From Rhynchopus sp. YZ270_cl-10 (taxonomy: Eukaryota > Euglenozoa > Diplonemea > Diplonemida > Diplonemidae), in NCBI GenBank assembly GCA_964035575.1, contig OZ037837.1, positions 1,240,001 to 1,304,000 of the forward strand: 64,000 bases of DNA, given 5' to 3'. The notes under the pieces are model-generated. The model ran no database searches and was not told the DNA's origin. It saw only the letters and a list, made by a program, of their open reading frames with translations. A program made the position numbers and the translations under genes. Shown piece by piece: positions 42,525-53,912 of this stretch (its first letter is position 1; the number at the start of each line of letters is the position of its first letter).

Positions 42525-45500
42525 GGTGAGAGATAAGTGTGCGTGGAAGCGTTGAACGCATCAAACAACTTCAAGAAGGGGAGGATGAGGGAACGACAAA
42601 TGACACGTTTTTCTCTTTTTTTTTTGAAAAATATTTTTTCATGATGTGATACATCGTATACACGACATATCCATCGTTAAAACCCTTCAAATGTTCTTTA
42701 AGATATGTCTGTGCACGAGAGGCCCATTCATCTTACAGCTCTTTGCTATTTTTTTTGTTTGGGCGATTCACGCCAGAGAGAGATTCCCGATCCGTCCATC
42801 CAAAAAAAATTTTTTTTGCGAGGCTTAGAACCTACCACACCCTTTTTTTTTTGGTACACTGTCACAGGGCTTTGTATTTCAAGTCAATTTTTTTTTTTTT
42901 AAACCCATACCATATTCATTCCCCCATTCTCCCTCTCCATTTCTTTGCTGGAGAAAGGGCCAGCCAAAAAGGCCTCCCTTCTCTAGCATGTGCTGTTCGT
43001 TGGGGGTGTGCAGAGCAGCTCCCCCCCCCCCCACCCCCTTTTTAGAGATGGTGTGCGATGCGAGGCATATTCGTCGTCAAGCAGACCTGACGCTAAACAG
43101 TTACGAAAATCGCACTTTTTGGGCTTGGAATTCGGGTTTTTTTACGGGTTTTTTTACACGGGAAAAAGGTACATTTTTCGACCCTGGCCCATGTCTGGTG
43201 GTGAAAATCATAATTTTTTTGCCCACATGATACGTTTCGAACACACTTATCGCTAAATATGCCGTTTTCCCCGAAAATTTTGAGAACCCCACGTCCAATT
43301 TCTTTCGTTTTTGGTGCTCCGGGAGGGGTCGATATTGACAGGTCGCTGACAGGTCGCTGACACAGGGACTCTATACACACACCCCCTGATATTGACAGGT
43401 CGTTGACCGACTTCCGAAAGCACCAGTTTTGGAGAAAAAAAAATTCGCGCTGCGCGCGAAAAAGGTCCTCAGAAGCTCAATTCCGAAAGCAAATACGGGG
43501 AGCGAAGTCTTCCAACTCCTCCGCCATCAGCAGGAACACCTCCGTTTTCTCTTGAACCTGTTACGCTTGTGCTGAGAAACAAGGCAACAGCGTGTTCAAG
43601 AATATTCCCCATCTTTCCGTTGTTAAACTCGGTGCCTGTTCATGAAGAACCATCAGCTTCTCAATAGTGCTGTGAGAAAGGCGGTGGCGTCTCTTTGCGT
43701 AGATGTAGTCAGGAGAGAGAATCCTTGTTCAACAGCAACCAAAGACGGGGAGTGCACTACCGGTGCGGCCTACAAAACCCGTGCGAGAGTGTCCCCATTT
43801 TCCAAGAAAACTTCGAAAAAACCGCGTTCTGGCGAAGCCACGGTACGCCACATTTCAAAATTGCGCTTAAAATTGCACTTTTTTCGCAGCCAAACTATGT
43901 CATAAGAAGGGTGTAATGCAAGCTTGCGCCGCAGGCGCACGGTACGCTACTTTTTTCTTTGGCCATATCCTTCTTTCTCACTCCTTATTGGGTTCGACGT
44001 GCTCCGTCCGTCAAATGGTGGGGTCACAACATGCAGCAAAGTTTGCAACTACGCAAACTGCCCCCACGTTCACTTTGTACTTTTCCTTCAGAAGACAAGT
44101 GCCATCGGGAACATACGGAACTGAATTTTTTTTTTGCGAAGCAAAAAAAAATAATATAAAATGGCGCCGCAGGCGAAAAAAATTAGGGTACGGTGTAAAA
44201 ATATAGCTATTTACACCACAGAGCAGTCACTCAACGAACCCTTTTTGCGGAGCAAAAAATGAAAAATGGCGCCGCAGGCAAAAAAAAAAATTGAAGGTAC
44301 AGCCTCCCGGGTCAACCCTACAGAATTTTCCCGTAAAAAAAAAAAGACTCCTCAAAATTTCCCGGAAAAAAAAAGGATTTCCCACGTAAAATTTCCCGTA
44401 AAAAAAACGACCTCTCAAGGATTTTGGAATTCCACTACGCGGTTTAGCAACATCCCTGTCGTCAAGCCTTTTTTTTTTTTTTTTTTCCCCCTTTTTTTTT
44501 CTTTTTCTTTTCATCCCCCCCCCGCTAAGGCCTTTGCACTTTCGAACACCCCCTCTTCCAGCTCCCCTTTTATCCATTCCTTTCTTTGTGAACAGCAAGG
44601 ATACGAACATTTTTTTCTTTTCTTTTCCCCCCCCAAGGTCTGTCAAAACAAAAACATTTTCAAACCCCCCTGGTGAAAATATAACTGGAATAACGCGTTA
44701 CAATTTTTTTTTACATTTTTTTTTACAACAAAGTGATCCGAGGCAGTGCCAGCCTAGGGTAATCGTTAAAAACGGGCAGTTTTTTTTTTAATTATGTCAT
44801 AGATTTCCTCTAAAAAGCTACGCTCCGTCTGTCTTGCTTGTCGACGCTTAAGTCACAAGGTATTGGTGATTATTGTGGCTTTTTCTTGGAGCTTTGCGTA
44901 ACACTCACCCGTTTTTTTTTTGTTTGACATTTCCCAACCATCACAACAGGATCCAACACACGAGGTTACCCACTCAGAGGCCGGAAGAAGAAAAGCCTCC
45001 ACCTTTTTGGAACCTCAGTCAGAGCACTGCAAATTTACCCCCTTTCCCCCCCTCGTTTTTCCCTCTCCTTTTTTTTCGTGCTGTTCCGCTTTTCAAAAGG
45101 GGTTTTCATTTTTTTTTGTACCCTAATTTAGTAAAAGAAAAACAACACGCTCTTCATCATTTGTTTGGTGTCTTTTGACCGTTTCAGAAAATTATCAAAA
45201 AAAATTTTTTTAAAAAAAAAAACTATCAGTCAGACAGACCAGAGTTTCTATGTCTCTGCCACAGCTGTTTGTTAGTAATTCCTAGCCCTTTTCTGGATAT
45301 ACTTGCCTTCCCTGGGCACCTTATATGGGCAGGTTATTTGAAGGCCTCTCCATATTTATGTTCTATTATACGTGCTCGGCCCCGACCAAATACCCGTATT
45401 AGTCGTATTAAACGGTATTATACAGAAATATACAGTATTATACGGTGCTGCTGGGGGGACCGAATACTGTATAATTCGTAAAATTAATTATGCGAATTAT

Positions 45501-46722
45501 TCGAATTTTAGAACTTAGCTCCATATAGGGGGAGGGCAAGTATGTCTAGTCAAGAGAGAGCACAGCTCTTGTTAGAAGGGAATTTTTTTTCTCGTCTAAA
45601 CAAAACCAAAAATGATGACATTTCTGTCCGGAGTTACCTGTTTGTGGGGCCCGTACAAAAAATAATAATAAAAACCGTAGTACAAAAGGCTTCGGCCAAC
45701 ATTGAGTACAGACCTGAGTTCTCCCATCTGGTTGGGATAACTCGATGATTTTGTCGACACAACAAAAAAAAAAATCTACATCCCAAAAAAAATATTGAAA
45801 CGCCGCGCTTCCCCTTTCCTGATACGACAGCGCGCCTGATTATTATGCCCCCTTTTTGTTTTTTTAAATTTTTTGTTTTTTTTTGACGCCATTTCCAATA
45901 TATTTTTTTTCCTAGGATCAATTTACCAAACCCCCCCTTTGAGGTGACTAAACTCGCGGGGAAAATGAAGCAAAGATAACAACGAACAAAAGAAAAAAAT
46001 GCACGATTTTTCAACAATCATCGCTGACCTATTTTGTGTTCTTTTTTTTTTCTTCTACTTGGTGACTTTCCTCGCTTCTTTGTGCTGTGGTAGCTCCACG
46101 AGGAAAGCCAGATGTCCATGATATCTGTGCCGTTTCTTTCCTTTTTGGGAGTGGCTTGCCATTACGTTGACCTAACCATTTTCCCACTACGGCCTTTCCA
46201 CTATATGGGGAAGCCGTCCCAGCACCTTTCACCCTCGCATAGACGTTCATAGAGTTTTAAGAAGGAAGTTGCCACAAAAAGGGTCCCCCCCCCCCCCGCG
46301 GATGCAATTTTAACGTCCAGACCAGGGCGTGGTAGTTGCTGGCGTATGTCGTGGGTAGCGTACCAACTAAACAAAAGGAAAGGGATTTTTATTATTTTTG
46401 TTTTTCGTTGTCCGCAGCCATTTAGAAAGCCATTTTAGAAAAAAAAAAAGCTGTCAACGAGAAAACCTAGCACCTATGGTTCCCGTACCCTGATGTTTAG
46501 TATAAAAGGCACCCAGTTGGATCACAATACCCAGCTAGCCCACACAGAACAACATGAGTCCTCCACGGCTAGTAGGGTAAAGTAAAATAAAAATATAAAA
46601 AAAAAGTGAACACCGATAGTAATGTGGGACCGAACAAGGCCTCATCGTACATTTGGCGTTCTTTTGACGGCATCTCGAAAAAGAGCAGGGAAAAGAGATT
46701 TTTTTTTTTTTTAAATTGTTAC
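42525..46722. other. Gene-free stretch with dispersed repeats
   Basis: About 4.2 kb of low-complexity DNA. Recognisable parts are one 'ACTGTCAC...TATTTCAA' motif near 42854 and a block near 43830-43960 containing 'GAAGCCACGGTACGC' and 'CTTGCGCCGCAGGCGCACGG'. Two GGCGCC modules lie near 44125-44215 and 44242-44290, and an A/T-rich zone of TATTATAC repeats lies near 45385-45475. A reverse-strand frame at 46029-46250 (73 codons) has no recognisable features. Confidence 0.5.
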
Positions 46723-47313
46723 CAGTGCTGACGCTAAGGCCGGCTGGCCGGTCATATAAAAAAAATTTTTTTGACCTTTTTTTTTTCGGCCGAGCCCGGG
46801 CGCGTGCAGAGTTCGGCACTTCACTGATATTTGTACCAGGCACGCGTGGGATCAGTTTACAATAAGAAACGGCGGTCATGGCACCCAAAGGTTCGTGGCG
46901 AAGCCACGGTACGCAACATTTCAAAAAATTGCGCTTAAAATTGCACATTTTTACTGATATACTATGTCAAAGGGAAGGGTGCGTTGGCAAGCTTGCGCCG
47001 CAGGCGCACGGTACGCTACTTTTATTATTTCGCCACGCTGCCTGCTTCCTTTTCCTTCGGCATTTGACCAATTGAGTCGCGTTCTGGCTGTGACGGGGTC
47101 ACTTTGTTCCTGAGGCCATTTCTGGTCACTCTCAGAGGCTCGTGTGAGGTGCCAACTGGGGGGGACTTCCGACCATCCCCTACCCCACCCTGCCCACCCA
47201 CCCAACACCGGTCATATATGACCGGTCATATATGACCGGCATATTTTCAGACTTTTTTTTTCCTTTTTTTTTTTGGTCATATATGACCGGCTTTTTCCTT
47301 AGCGTCAGCACTG
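46723..47313. mobile_element. Non-autonomous hAT-like element with 8-bp target duplication
   Basis: 591 bp. Ends are 'CAGTGCTGACGCTAAGG' and its mirror, flanked by ATTGTTAC on both sides (46715-46722 and 47314-47321). An 8-bp duplication with CAG...CTG ends is the hAT signature. Inside are CCGGTCATATATGA repeats near both ends and a copy of the 'GAAGCCACGG...GCGCCGCAGGCGC' block. No transposase is present. Confidence 0.9.
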
Positions 47314-48352
47314 ATTGTTACAAAACTATAACCCGCTCAATGCTGATTGGTGTATTGACATCCCAATCGCAGCAAAATGTGGGAATTTCTCTTTTATTTT
47401 TATTTTAAAATACCGTATCCATCAATGTTGGACTTGGAAAAGGTCCCAAATTCGGCCCAAAAAAAATTACCAAAAAGCCGCAAGATGTTTTCCAGTTCAA
47501 CATTTTTTATGGACACAGTAGTTCTCTAATTACTCGCGTTCTAGTTGCTTTTCCCCTACCTGCCCTTTTTTTTTGTTCAACAAAAATGTTTTTTTATGGA
47601 AAAAAAGGTACCGTGCCCACGTCAATCGATGGTTTCCAGTGTGCGCAAGGATTGCACCGGAAATGATGACCCCGCCTTCCAGCACAGTTTTGATTTTTCC
47701 CTTTGGCGTTTTTTTTTCCTTTTTTCAGAGCCCTGATCGTAAAAACATCGTTCAGGAGTAACTGATACCAGACCGGACCTCGTTTTTTTCTTTTCTTTTC
47801 TTTTTTTTTTTTTTTGCTTTTTTTTTCTTGCGGCTGCTATAGTACTATATAGTAGTCTAAAATCAAACAAAAGTTGTTTTTTTTTTCCCCTGCTTCTTTT
47901 CTATTTTCAACTTCACCCTTTTATTTTTTTTTCTTCTTTTTTTCTTTTCTTTTCTTTTTTTTTCAATTTTTTTTTCTCTTGATGTCTTGCAAACTGTCAC
48001 TTTCCATGGTCCACACCCTGCCTCTTTACGGCAGCACGCTCCGAGAAGAAAATCCCGTGGACAGACAAACACATGGCGGTGAATACACGATGTCGACATA
48101 TATTTGAAACACAAAAAAAAGGCGGGGGGTGACGACATTTTGCTATAGTATCTCCTCACGACGCAAACAAACACAAACCATTTTCAAAACCCCCTCATGG
48201 GGGTATCCGGGTCATTGGCGTATCCGAACTTAAGGGACACAACTGTTCCCCAATTTCACTGCCATTTGATGTTCCTGAAACACCTGTCAAGGAGATGTCA
48301 ATATCGGCCCCCTCCGGAACACCACCACAGTGCACCGTGCCCATTCTTCATG

Positions 48353-48462
48353 ACCGAACACAACACAACACTCTGGTTTATTGCTTTTCCTCTTCCATGC
48401 AAAGCGAACACAACACAACACTCTGGTTTATTGCCTTTCCTCTTCCATGCAAAGCGAACACA
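48353..48462 (+). repeat. ~54-bp tandem duplication
   Basis: 'GAACACAACACAACACTCTG' plus 'GTTTATTGC.TTTCCTCTTC' and 'CATGCAAAGC' occurs twice in tandem, followed by a third partial start. Confidence 0.8.
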
Positions 48463-49206
48463 ACGCAACGAAGCAGGATTTGTACAATCGGAGATGGATT
48501 CGTGGGATCCGTTTCGGCAAATCACGTGGTAATCATAATACCGCCCACCTTGGTCGCTTTGTCCATGTGGTGCCACGAAGCTGACAATGGGGGTGGACAG
48601 TGGATGTTCACCAACATGCTGTCGGTCTTGTTAAACAAAGCGTTTCATGAATGAGTTCGCGATGCAAAGGGCTTGTGTATCTTCTGCTTTTTTGTCAGGT
48701 TTCTGCTTCTTTGTGTGGGAGTGTGTAGACACCTCGCGTTTTTCTTGTGTGAGTTCTACGCATTTCTTTAGAGGACCCAACCGGACCCTACACATTACAC
48801 AGGATTCATTTCCCTGTGTTTGCAATGATCCCCGTTCATCTGGTTGATGAGTGGAAAGCGGGAGTAGCATAAGATGTGAACCACGAAAATGGATTGTAGG
48901 ACTGCATGGTTGGGGTGTCCACCCTCCCGGTACCGCCGGTCATACCAAGGTACACTGTTAGAGGGCTTTTGTATTTCAAGTCAACTTTTTTTTTTTTTTT
49001 GTGCAAAATCAACATCACCACCTCCAGGTTATATGTGCGTTTCTTTCCCCCCCCCCTTTTTGGAATATTACACTCTCATCTCTTCTCCATATTCCCCCCT
49101 CCCTTCTCCCCAACACGGCCAAATTTTTTTGATTGAGTTCCCCGAATCTTCACCCCACAACCCCTTATTCTCTCATTGCCTTCCCCCTCCCCCCCTTTCC
49201 CCTCTC

Positions 49207-49270
49207 TATACCTGATAACTTAGCCTTTCCGTTTTCCCTCCTCCTCCTCCCTTCTTCCCCCCCTCCTTTC
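49207..49270 (+). promoter_or_regulatory. Pyrimidine-rich leader with acceptor-like TTAG
   Basis: 'ATAACTTAG' is followed by 'CCTTTCCGTTTTC' and ~40 bases of C/T up to the ATG at 49274. The TAG-CCTTTC-GTTTTC string resembles the leader of the 26539 gene. Confidence 0.35.
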
Positions 49271-49273
49271 CAA

Positions 49274-49960
49274 ATGTCCCTCCGGTCGTGGACAACGGAA
49301 TTAACTGCTCCGTTGATGTCTTCTGGGACACTGTCTGATGCTCATTGGGGTGAGACCAGTTTGACAGCGCATGCAGGAGCTGCAGGGTTCGCCCACAACC
49401 CTCTCGACGCACTGCACAGAACCGAACGCCGCTCCCTCCACGCTTCCACCCTCACAGTACACATTCCTCACGCACACCGCGACAGCACGCTCCCTTACGA
49501 ATCCAATGACACTTCCTACTCTTCGTACGAAACCACAGAGCCGCAGTACAAAGGGTACATCCTGTGCGACTCATGCATCGGATACGAAGCGCAAGACACT
49601 CTCCTCAGCGCCATCATAGAGGAACCAGGTGCCCCATACGAAATGGTAGACACAAGCCGGGGGTATGAGCGGGCTGACAAAGCATGTAAGCCGCAGGTTC
49701 TGCTGTGCGAGGAGGGTGGGGAGGTGGCAGGGTGTGCGGGGGAGCGGGAGGAGGAGGAGGAGGAGGAGGGAGGGGAGGCGTTGAACAGCTCCGACGAAAG
49801 TGTCCTTGGTGCGTCGCTCCCGAGAGGTGTGAACAGCGTGTTTACGACGCTGCCGAAGGACCCCAAGCCTGCAGAGCTGGCGAACGCATTAGCAGAACTT
49901 CTCGGGCCCGCACCCCTAGGGACATTAGCAGTGCCAATGAGCACAGCAGCCTTGCCTTGA
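49274..49960 (+). CDS. Tyr-rich acidic protein of unknown function
   Basis: A 228-residue protein without signal peptide or membrane span. Residues 1-70 are Ser/Thr/His-rich. Residues of about 72-135 hold a dense set of tyrosines in acidic or polar settings (PYESND, SYSSYET, QYKGYIL, GYEAQD, PYEMVD, GYERAD), as in tails that are tyrosine-phosphorylated. A run of seven Glu follows near 160, then 'LNSSDESVLG' and a Pro/Ala/Leu-rich end. The ATG at 49274 is chosen because the upstream open frame runs through the pyrimidine tract. An AATAAA near 50177 may be the poly(A) signal. I recognise no family. The composition (third-position GC, few rare runs) matches the other real genes here. Phosphorylation is inference. 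Confidence 0.6.
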   Translation: MSLRSWTTELTAPLMSSGTLSDAHWGETSLTAHAGAAGFAHNPLDALHRTERRSLHASTLTVHIPHAHRDSTLPYESNDTSYSSYETTEPQYKGYILCDSCIGYEAQDTLLSAIIEEPGAPYEMVDTSRGYERADKACKPQVLLCEEGGEVAGCAGEREEEEEEEGGEALNSSDESVLGASLPRGVNSVFTTLPKDPKPAELANALAELLGPAPLGTLAVPMSTAALP

Positions 49961-51309
49961 CATACTTCTTTTTTTTTTGGATTTAGCGGAGCTTGATGTG
50001 GCCATAGTTGCATACTGCGAGTTTTCCTGGAAGCGCAGGAAAAAAAATGACGGGAGTGTTGGTGGCTTCGTGACGCAACAGAGCCGGCACACTCGTTGAG
50101 TGCCTCACAAAAACCTAAAATTACTTCTTCTTTGCTTTTATTTATTGTCTTCACGCTTTATCGTTGTTGTTGGGTTGGGAAATAAAACAACCGACACGCT
50201 GGAGAGGCCCTGGCCAAGCATGGAGTGTTAGGGGAAGTATATACGCCGCACAGATAGATCAGAGACCCTACCCAATATGTTTTTGATCTGGGGTGAGAGG
50301 AATTGTTTAACACTGCAACCCCTCCCCCCCATTTTTTCGTTTCGATTTTTACCCCCCCCGCCGTTTTTTAGACAACAAAGAAGTGTGTACGTTGAGATTT
50401 GAAAGAGAAAAAAAGAGAAAAAAAAACGATGATGATGACGACCCCAGCCTAACTTAGGTTAGGGTCGGCCGAAGAAACAGTGGAGACAGTGGAGATTGCG
50501 CAACTGTGGCAATTACACTGCTCCAACAATTTATCAGAAAGAAGAAAAAATCATTTCGTACTACGATTTTTAGTAAACCATTGTAACAAAACAAAAACAA
50601 AAAAAAAAAAAACGGGGGCAACAGTATTGGAGTGTACCATTGGTAAGCAATGGTATTTCAATATAGGTGAGTGACGACACCTCCCCTTTTTTTCCAGTTG
50701 TGTGCACGTTTAGGAAAGGCAATTTCCTATTAAGCCCGCCGACTCCATTTTTCTTGGAGCTTCCAGGGACCGTACATGCTCCGTTCCCCAAAGGAATGGT
50801 AAAAAAGTTTTCAAAAAAACAAACAAAAAAATGGGGAAACAAAGGGCTCCCCCTTCAAGGGGCTGTGGTCTGTACAATTTCACCCTACTTTTATTCGTTT
50901 CACTCCCTTCACCCCTTTCACCCCCTTTTCCTCCCCTTTTTAACTTTTTTTTTTTGTACGAATATGCGATACGTCTAGAAAGACGCGTTCTTCGGTTGCC
51001 ATGAATCTTACCGTTTTCCCCTTCCCCCCCTTTTTTGTGCCCCACCTCTCCCCTGTACTTCAGGACGCCGGTTTTCGTCGAATTTTGTTAGGTGCCTTTT
51101 GATTTAAAGTATTTTTTTGCCAAGTCTTTTTGCGTCTACTACCTCAGGGGGATCCGTAAATAGACCGGCAACGACCAGACACGTAATTAGTGTGTATAGC
51201 CGGTCTTTAGCCGGTCTTTAGGGTCCGTAAAAAGACCGGCTCTTAAGGATTACCGGCTATAAGGGCCGGTCCTACCCACCCTCGAAAAAGACCGGCAGAC
51301 CGGGTGTTT
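49961..51309. other. Gene-free stretch
   Basis: Low-complexity DNA. It holds a block at 50275-50400 ('GATCTGGGGTGAG', a C-rich tract ending TTTTTTAG, then 'GTGTACGTTGAGATTT') that recurs at about 56238-56350. It also holds tandem 'AGACCGGC' / 'GCCGGTCTTTA' units at 51158-51300. Confidence 0.55.
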
Positions 51310-51367
51310 AAAAAATCGGGTATTTTTTGTGTGTACAATTGTACACACAAAAAATACCCGATTTTTT
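51310..51367. repeat. Perfect 58-bp palindrome
   Basis: The arm 'AAAAAATCGGGTATTTTTTG' plus 'TGTGTACAA' is followed with no spacer by its exact reverse complement (centre between 51338 and 51339). It adjoins the AGACCGGC repeats and may be the core of a small hairpin element. Confidence 0.95.
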
Positions 51368-51479
51368 GGAAAAAACCAAAGGGACCCTTTGGTCGTCGAA
51401 ATTCCCCAGCCAAAATTGGTCGCAAAATCGGCCGATTTTTCAAAAATCTCAAAAAAAAAAAATCCCAAAATTTTTTTTC

Positions 51480-52150
51480 ACAAGTGTTTTTGAGACCTGT
51501 TCACTACACCCTAGGTGCCCTTCTGGGACCAAAAAGTCAAAAAAAGCAAGAATTGAGCTGTTTTGAGCATCTAGAGTTAATTCCCCGGCCATTTTTCTGC
51601 ACCACCAGTGCATTTTGTATGGGCCAGCGCATTGTCAAAAAATCGAAAAATCTCAAAAAAAAATTTTTTTTTTCGGGAAAATTTCGACCCCTGAGTTGGG
51701 TTTTTGGGCACCAATAAGTGCAAAAAAACGCAAAAATCGGGTGTTTTGACGATCTGGGGGTAAACCATATGCATTATGCACCTTATGCATTACTACAGGG
51801 GCCCACAATTTCGACTTTTCCTTAGCAAATTCCGTCACAAATTTTTTTTCGATTTTGGCAAAGGCAAATCTCAGGCAAAAAAAATCACCCCGATAGTGGG
51901 TCCTTGGGTGTCCAAAGATGCCAAAAACACAAAAAAAATGATGTTTTGACCATCGGTGGGCACCTAAAACGCGCTTTTCTGCCCAAAAAATGAATATCGA
52001 TTTTTCCTTAGCGTTCTTATAGCCGTGATTTTTCAGTTTTTTTTCGCAAAGGGTGAAAAAAAAATTCACCGAAAATAGTGTGTCCTTGGGAGACCAAAAA
52101 CGCAAAAAAACGCAAAATTTTGGTGTTTTGACCCTTCAGAAGCACCCAAA
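51480..52150 (+). repeat. Degenerate ~175-bp tandem repeat
   Basis: Four successive blocks each contain a T/A-rich start after 'CCTTAGCA' or similar, then 'TTGGG(C/A)(A/G)CC' and 'GCAAAAAAACGCAAAA', and end 'GGTGTTTTGA.C..C'. Block ends lie near 51575, 51755, 51950 and 52135. The same module appears singly at 338, 1867 and inside the two satellite elements. Noncoding. Confidence 0.65.
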
Positions 52151-53543
52151 ACGCACTTTTGTGTACAAAAACACGCATATTTCACATTTCCTTAGCAATT
52201 CCTTTCACAAGTACAAGGCGATTTTTGACCAGACAAAAAAATTTTTATTGCTCAAAAACGGGCGTGGTAGGCACCCGAAGTCATAAAATGGCCCAAAGAA
52301 TCCAAAAAACCTCAGAAATACATGTTCGTGAAAAACATTTGCAAGTCAAAATTCAACCACAATACGGTCATTTTGTGCATACTCTGTGGCTGTAGTGGTT
52401 AGAGAACACGCATGCAGACTGTTGCTTGCAATTTCCAGTGTTGTGTTTATCAATGCATGCATCCAGAGGACCTCTGGTTTACGTAATCGTAGGCACTCCT
52501 GAGCAAAAATGAAGTCGGTTTTTGACCCAAAATCGGGGTGTGTGGGCCCTAATATGCTCCAAATTTGGCCGAAAATTGGGATTTTTCTGAAAATTTCATT
52601 GTGCTCAGCAAAAATCCTTGCTTTTTTGAAGAATTTTCCAAAAAATATGCTATACCCCCTATGACTGGACCCAACTCCCCTCACCCTTTTTTTTTTTTCA
52701 CCCAAAAGGGCCGGAAATTTTACACACTAATACACAAACTTACGGACCCCCCTCAGTAGTGTACTTTTTTGGCCTAAAAAAAGAGGTTTCCTCTTCACTG
52801 CCAAGGTAGTCAGTGGGAGCGTATTGCAGTAATAAAAATATTACAACAGAATATTTATTCCACACTTTGCGCACAAACAAAAGCGTCGTCACTCGACCAC
52901 GTAGTCGACCATGAATGGTTCCTTGACACTCAGTGTTAAGGTTTTTAAGGTTGCTTGGTCACCCCACCCACCACCCACCCACCCTCACAAGGTTTAGTCT
53001 CAAGCATGAGAATAAGGTTCAACGAACGTAATTTTCTGCACATCAAAGCTCTTGACACAATAGTACAGGGAATGATGGTTATTCTGGTGCTAACATCACA
53101 ACGTGGCCCCTTTTTTTCCACCTTCCTTTTGTGTTGTATATCAAGATACTTGACGATAAACAAAACACAATATTTTTTCATTGTTTTCTTTTTATTCATA
53201 TTCCGAAGTTAGTTTCAATTTTTTTTAAAGAATCCATGTTACTGACAGGTTCAGGTAAGTATGTGAATTAGTTTCGCTCTCTCTCTCTTTTATCTTTCTT
53301 TTAATAACCAAAAATTCTCCCATTTAATAACCATTGATTCGCTCACAGCAACAAAAAAAACACTTTCTTAAATACTGGAAACAATCCAGGTGGTAAAAAA
53401 AAAAGTACCCCCTTCAGATCCTCGGCCCCATTCAAACCACCCAATTTTGTCCAGGGAGGTATTTCAGTGCACGCGTTTTATTTTTTTTTTTCTTCTTCTT
53501 TTTTTTCTCTCTCGATAAATTGATAAATTAACGTGTAGTCACC
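52151..53543. other. Gene-free stretch
   Basis: No gene. Contains the repeat shared with 3044-3130 (about 52649-52700) and a CT run at about 53278-53290. Confidence 0.55.
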
Positions 53544-53649
53544 CAGTGTTGGTTTAGTACAGCACACCAATTTTAGTACAAGTTTATTACAGTTTAGTAC
53601 AATTTAGTACACCTGTTTTAAACACCCTGTACTAAACCTGCCAACACTG
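53544..53649. mobile_element. 106-bp TIR element with hAT-like ends
   Basis: Ends 'CAGTGTTGG' and mirror 'CCAACACTG' each continue into TTTAGTACAG. The interior has five 'TTTAGTACA'-like units. No clear 8-bp target duplication. Confidence 0.6.
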
Positions 53650-53912
53650 CCCCCCCTTCCCCAAAGGTGAACTTCTATAGCTGAGGTTTAGATTCATCTT
53701 GTAACCTTTTTCTTTTAAAAAATGCTATTTCATTTGCGCGAAGTGCAACACCCCCAATTAGAAACGCGAGTTCCCTTTCACAAAGCCCCTTTTGGTGACT
53801 GAGCACAGACTTACTCATCTTATAAACTATTCTTTAAAAAAGATGTGTTGAAGATGGGCGCATTGGGGGTGTCCGATCTTTCCTGTTATTTTTTTTTTTA
53901 TTTATTCGTCTT

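Larger units (their letters stand above)
47322..49273. other. Noncoding stretch before the 49.3-kb gene
   Basis: Mostly low-complexity. 48190-48650 is more balanced but no frame is convincing. One copy of the 'GTACACTG...TATTTCAAGTCAAC' motif lies at about 48950-48990. Confidence 0.5.

Noticed and set aside
50445-50470. CCTAAC/GGTTAGG words suggesting telomere repeats
   Set aside because: Only one short palindromic occurrence, with no tandem array.
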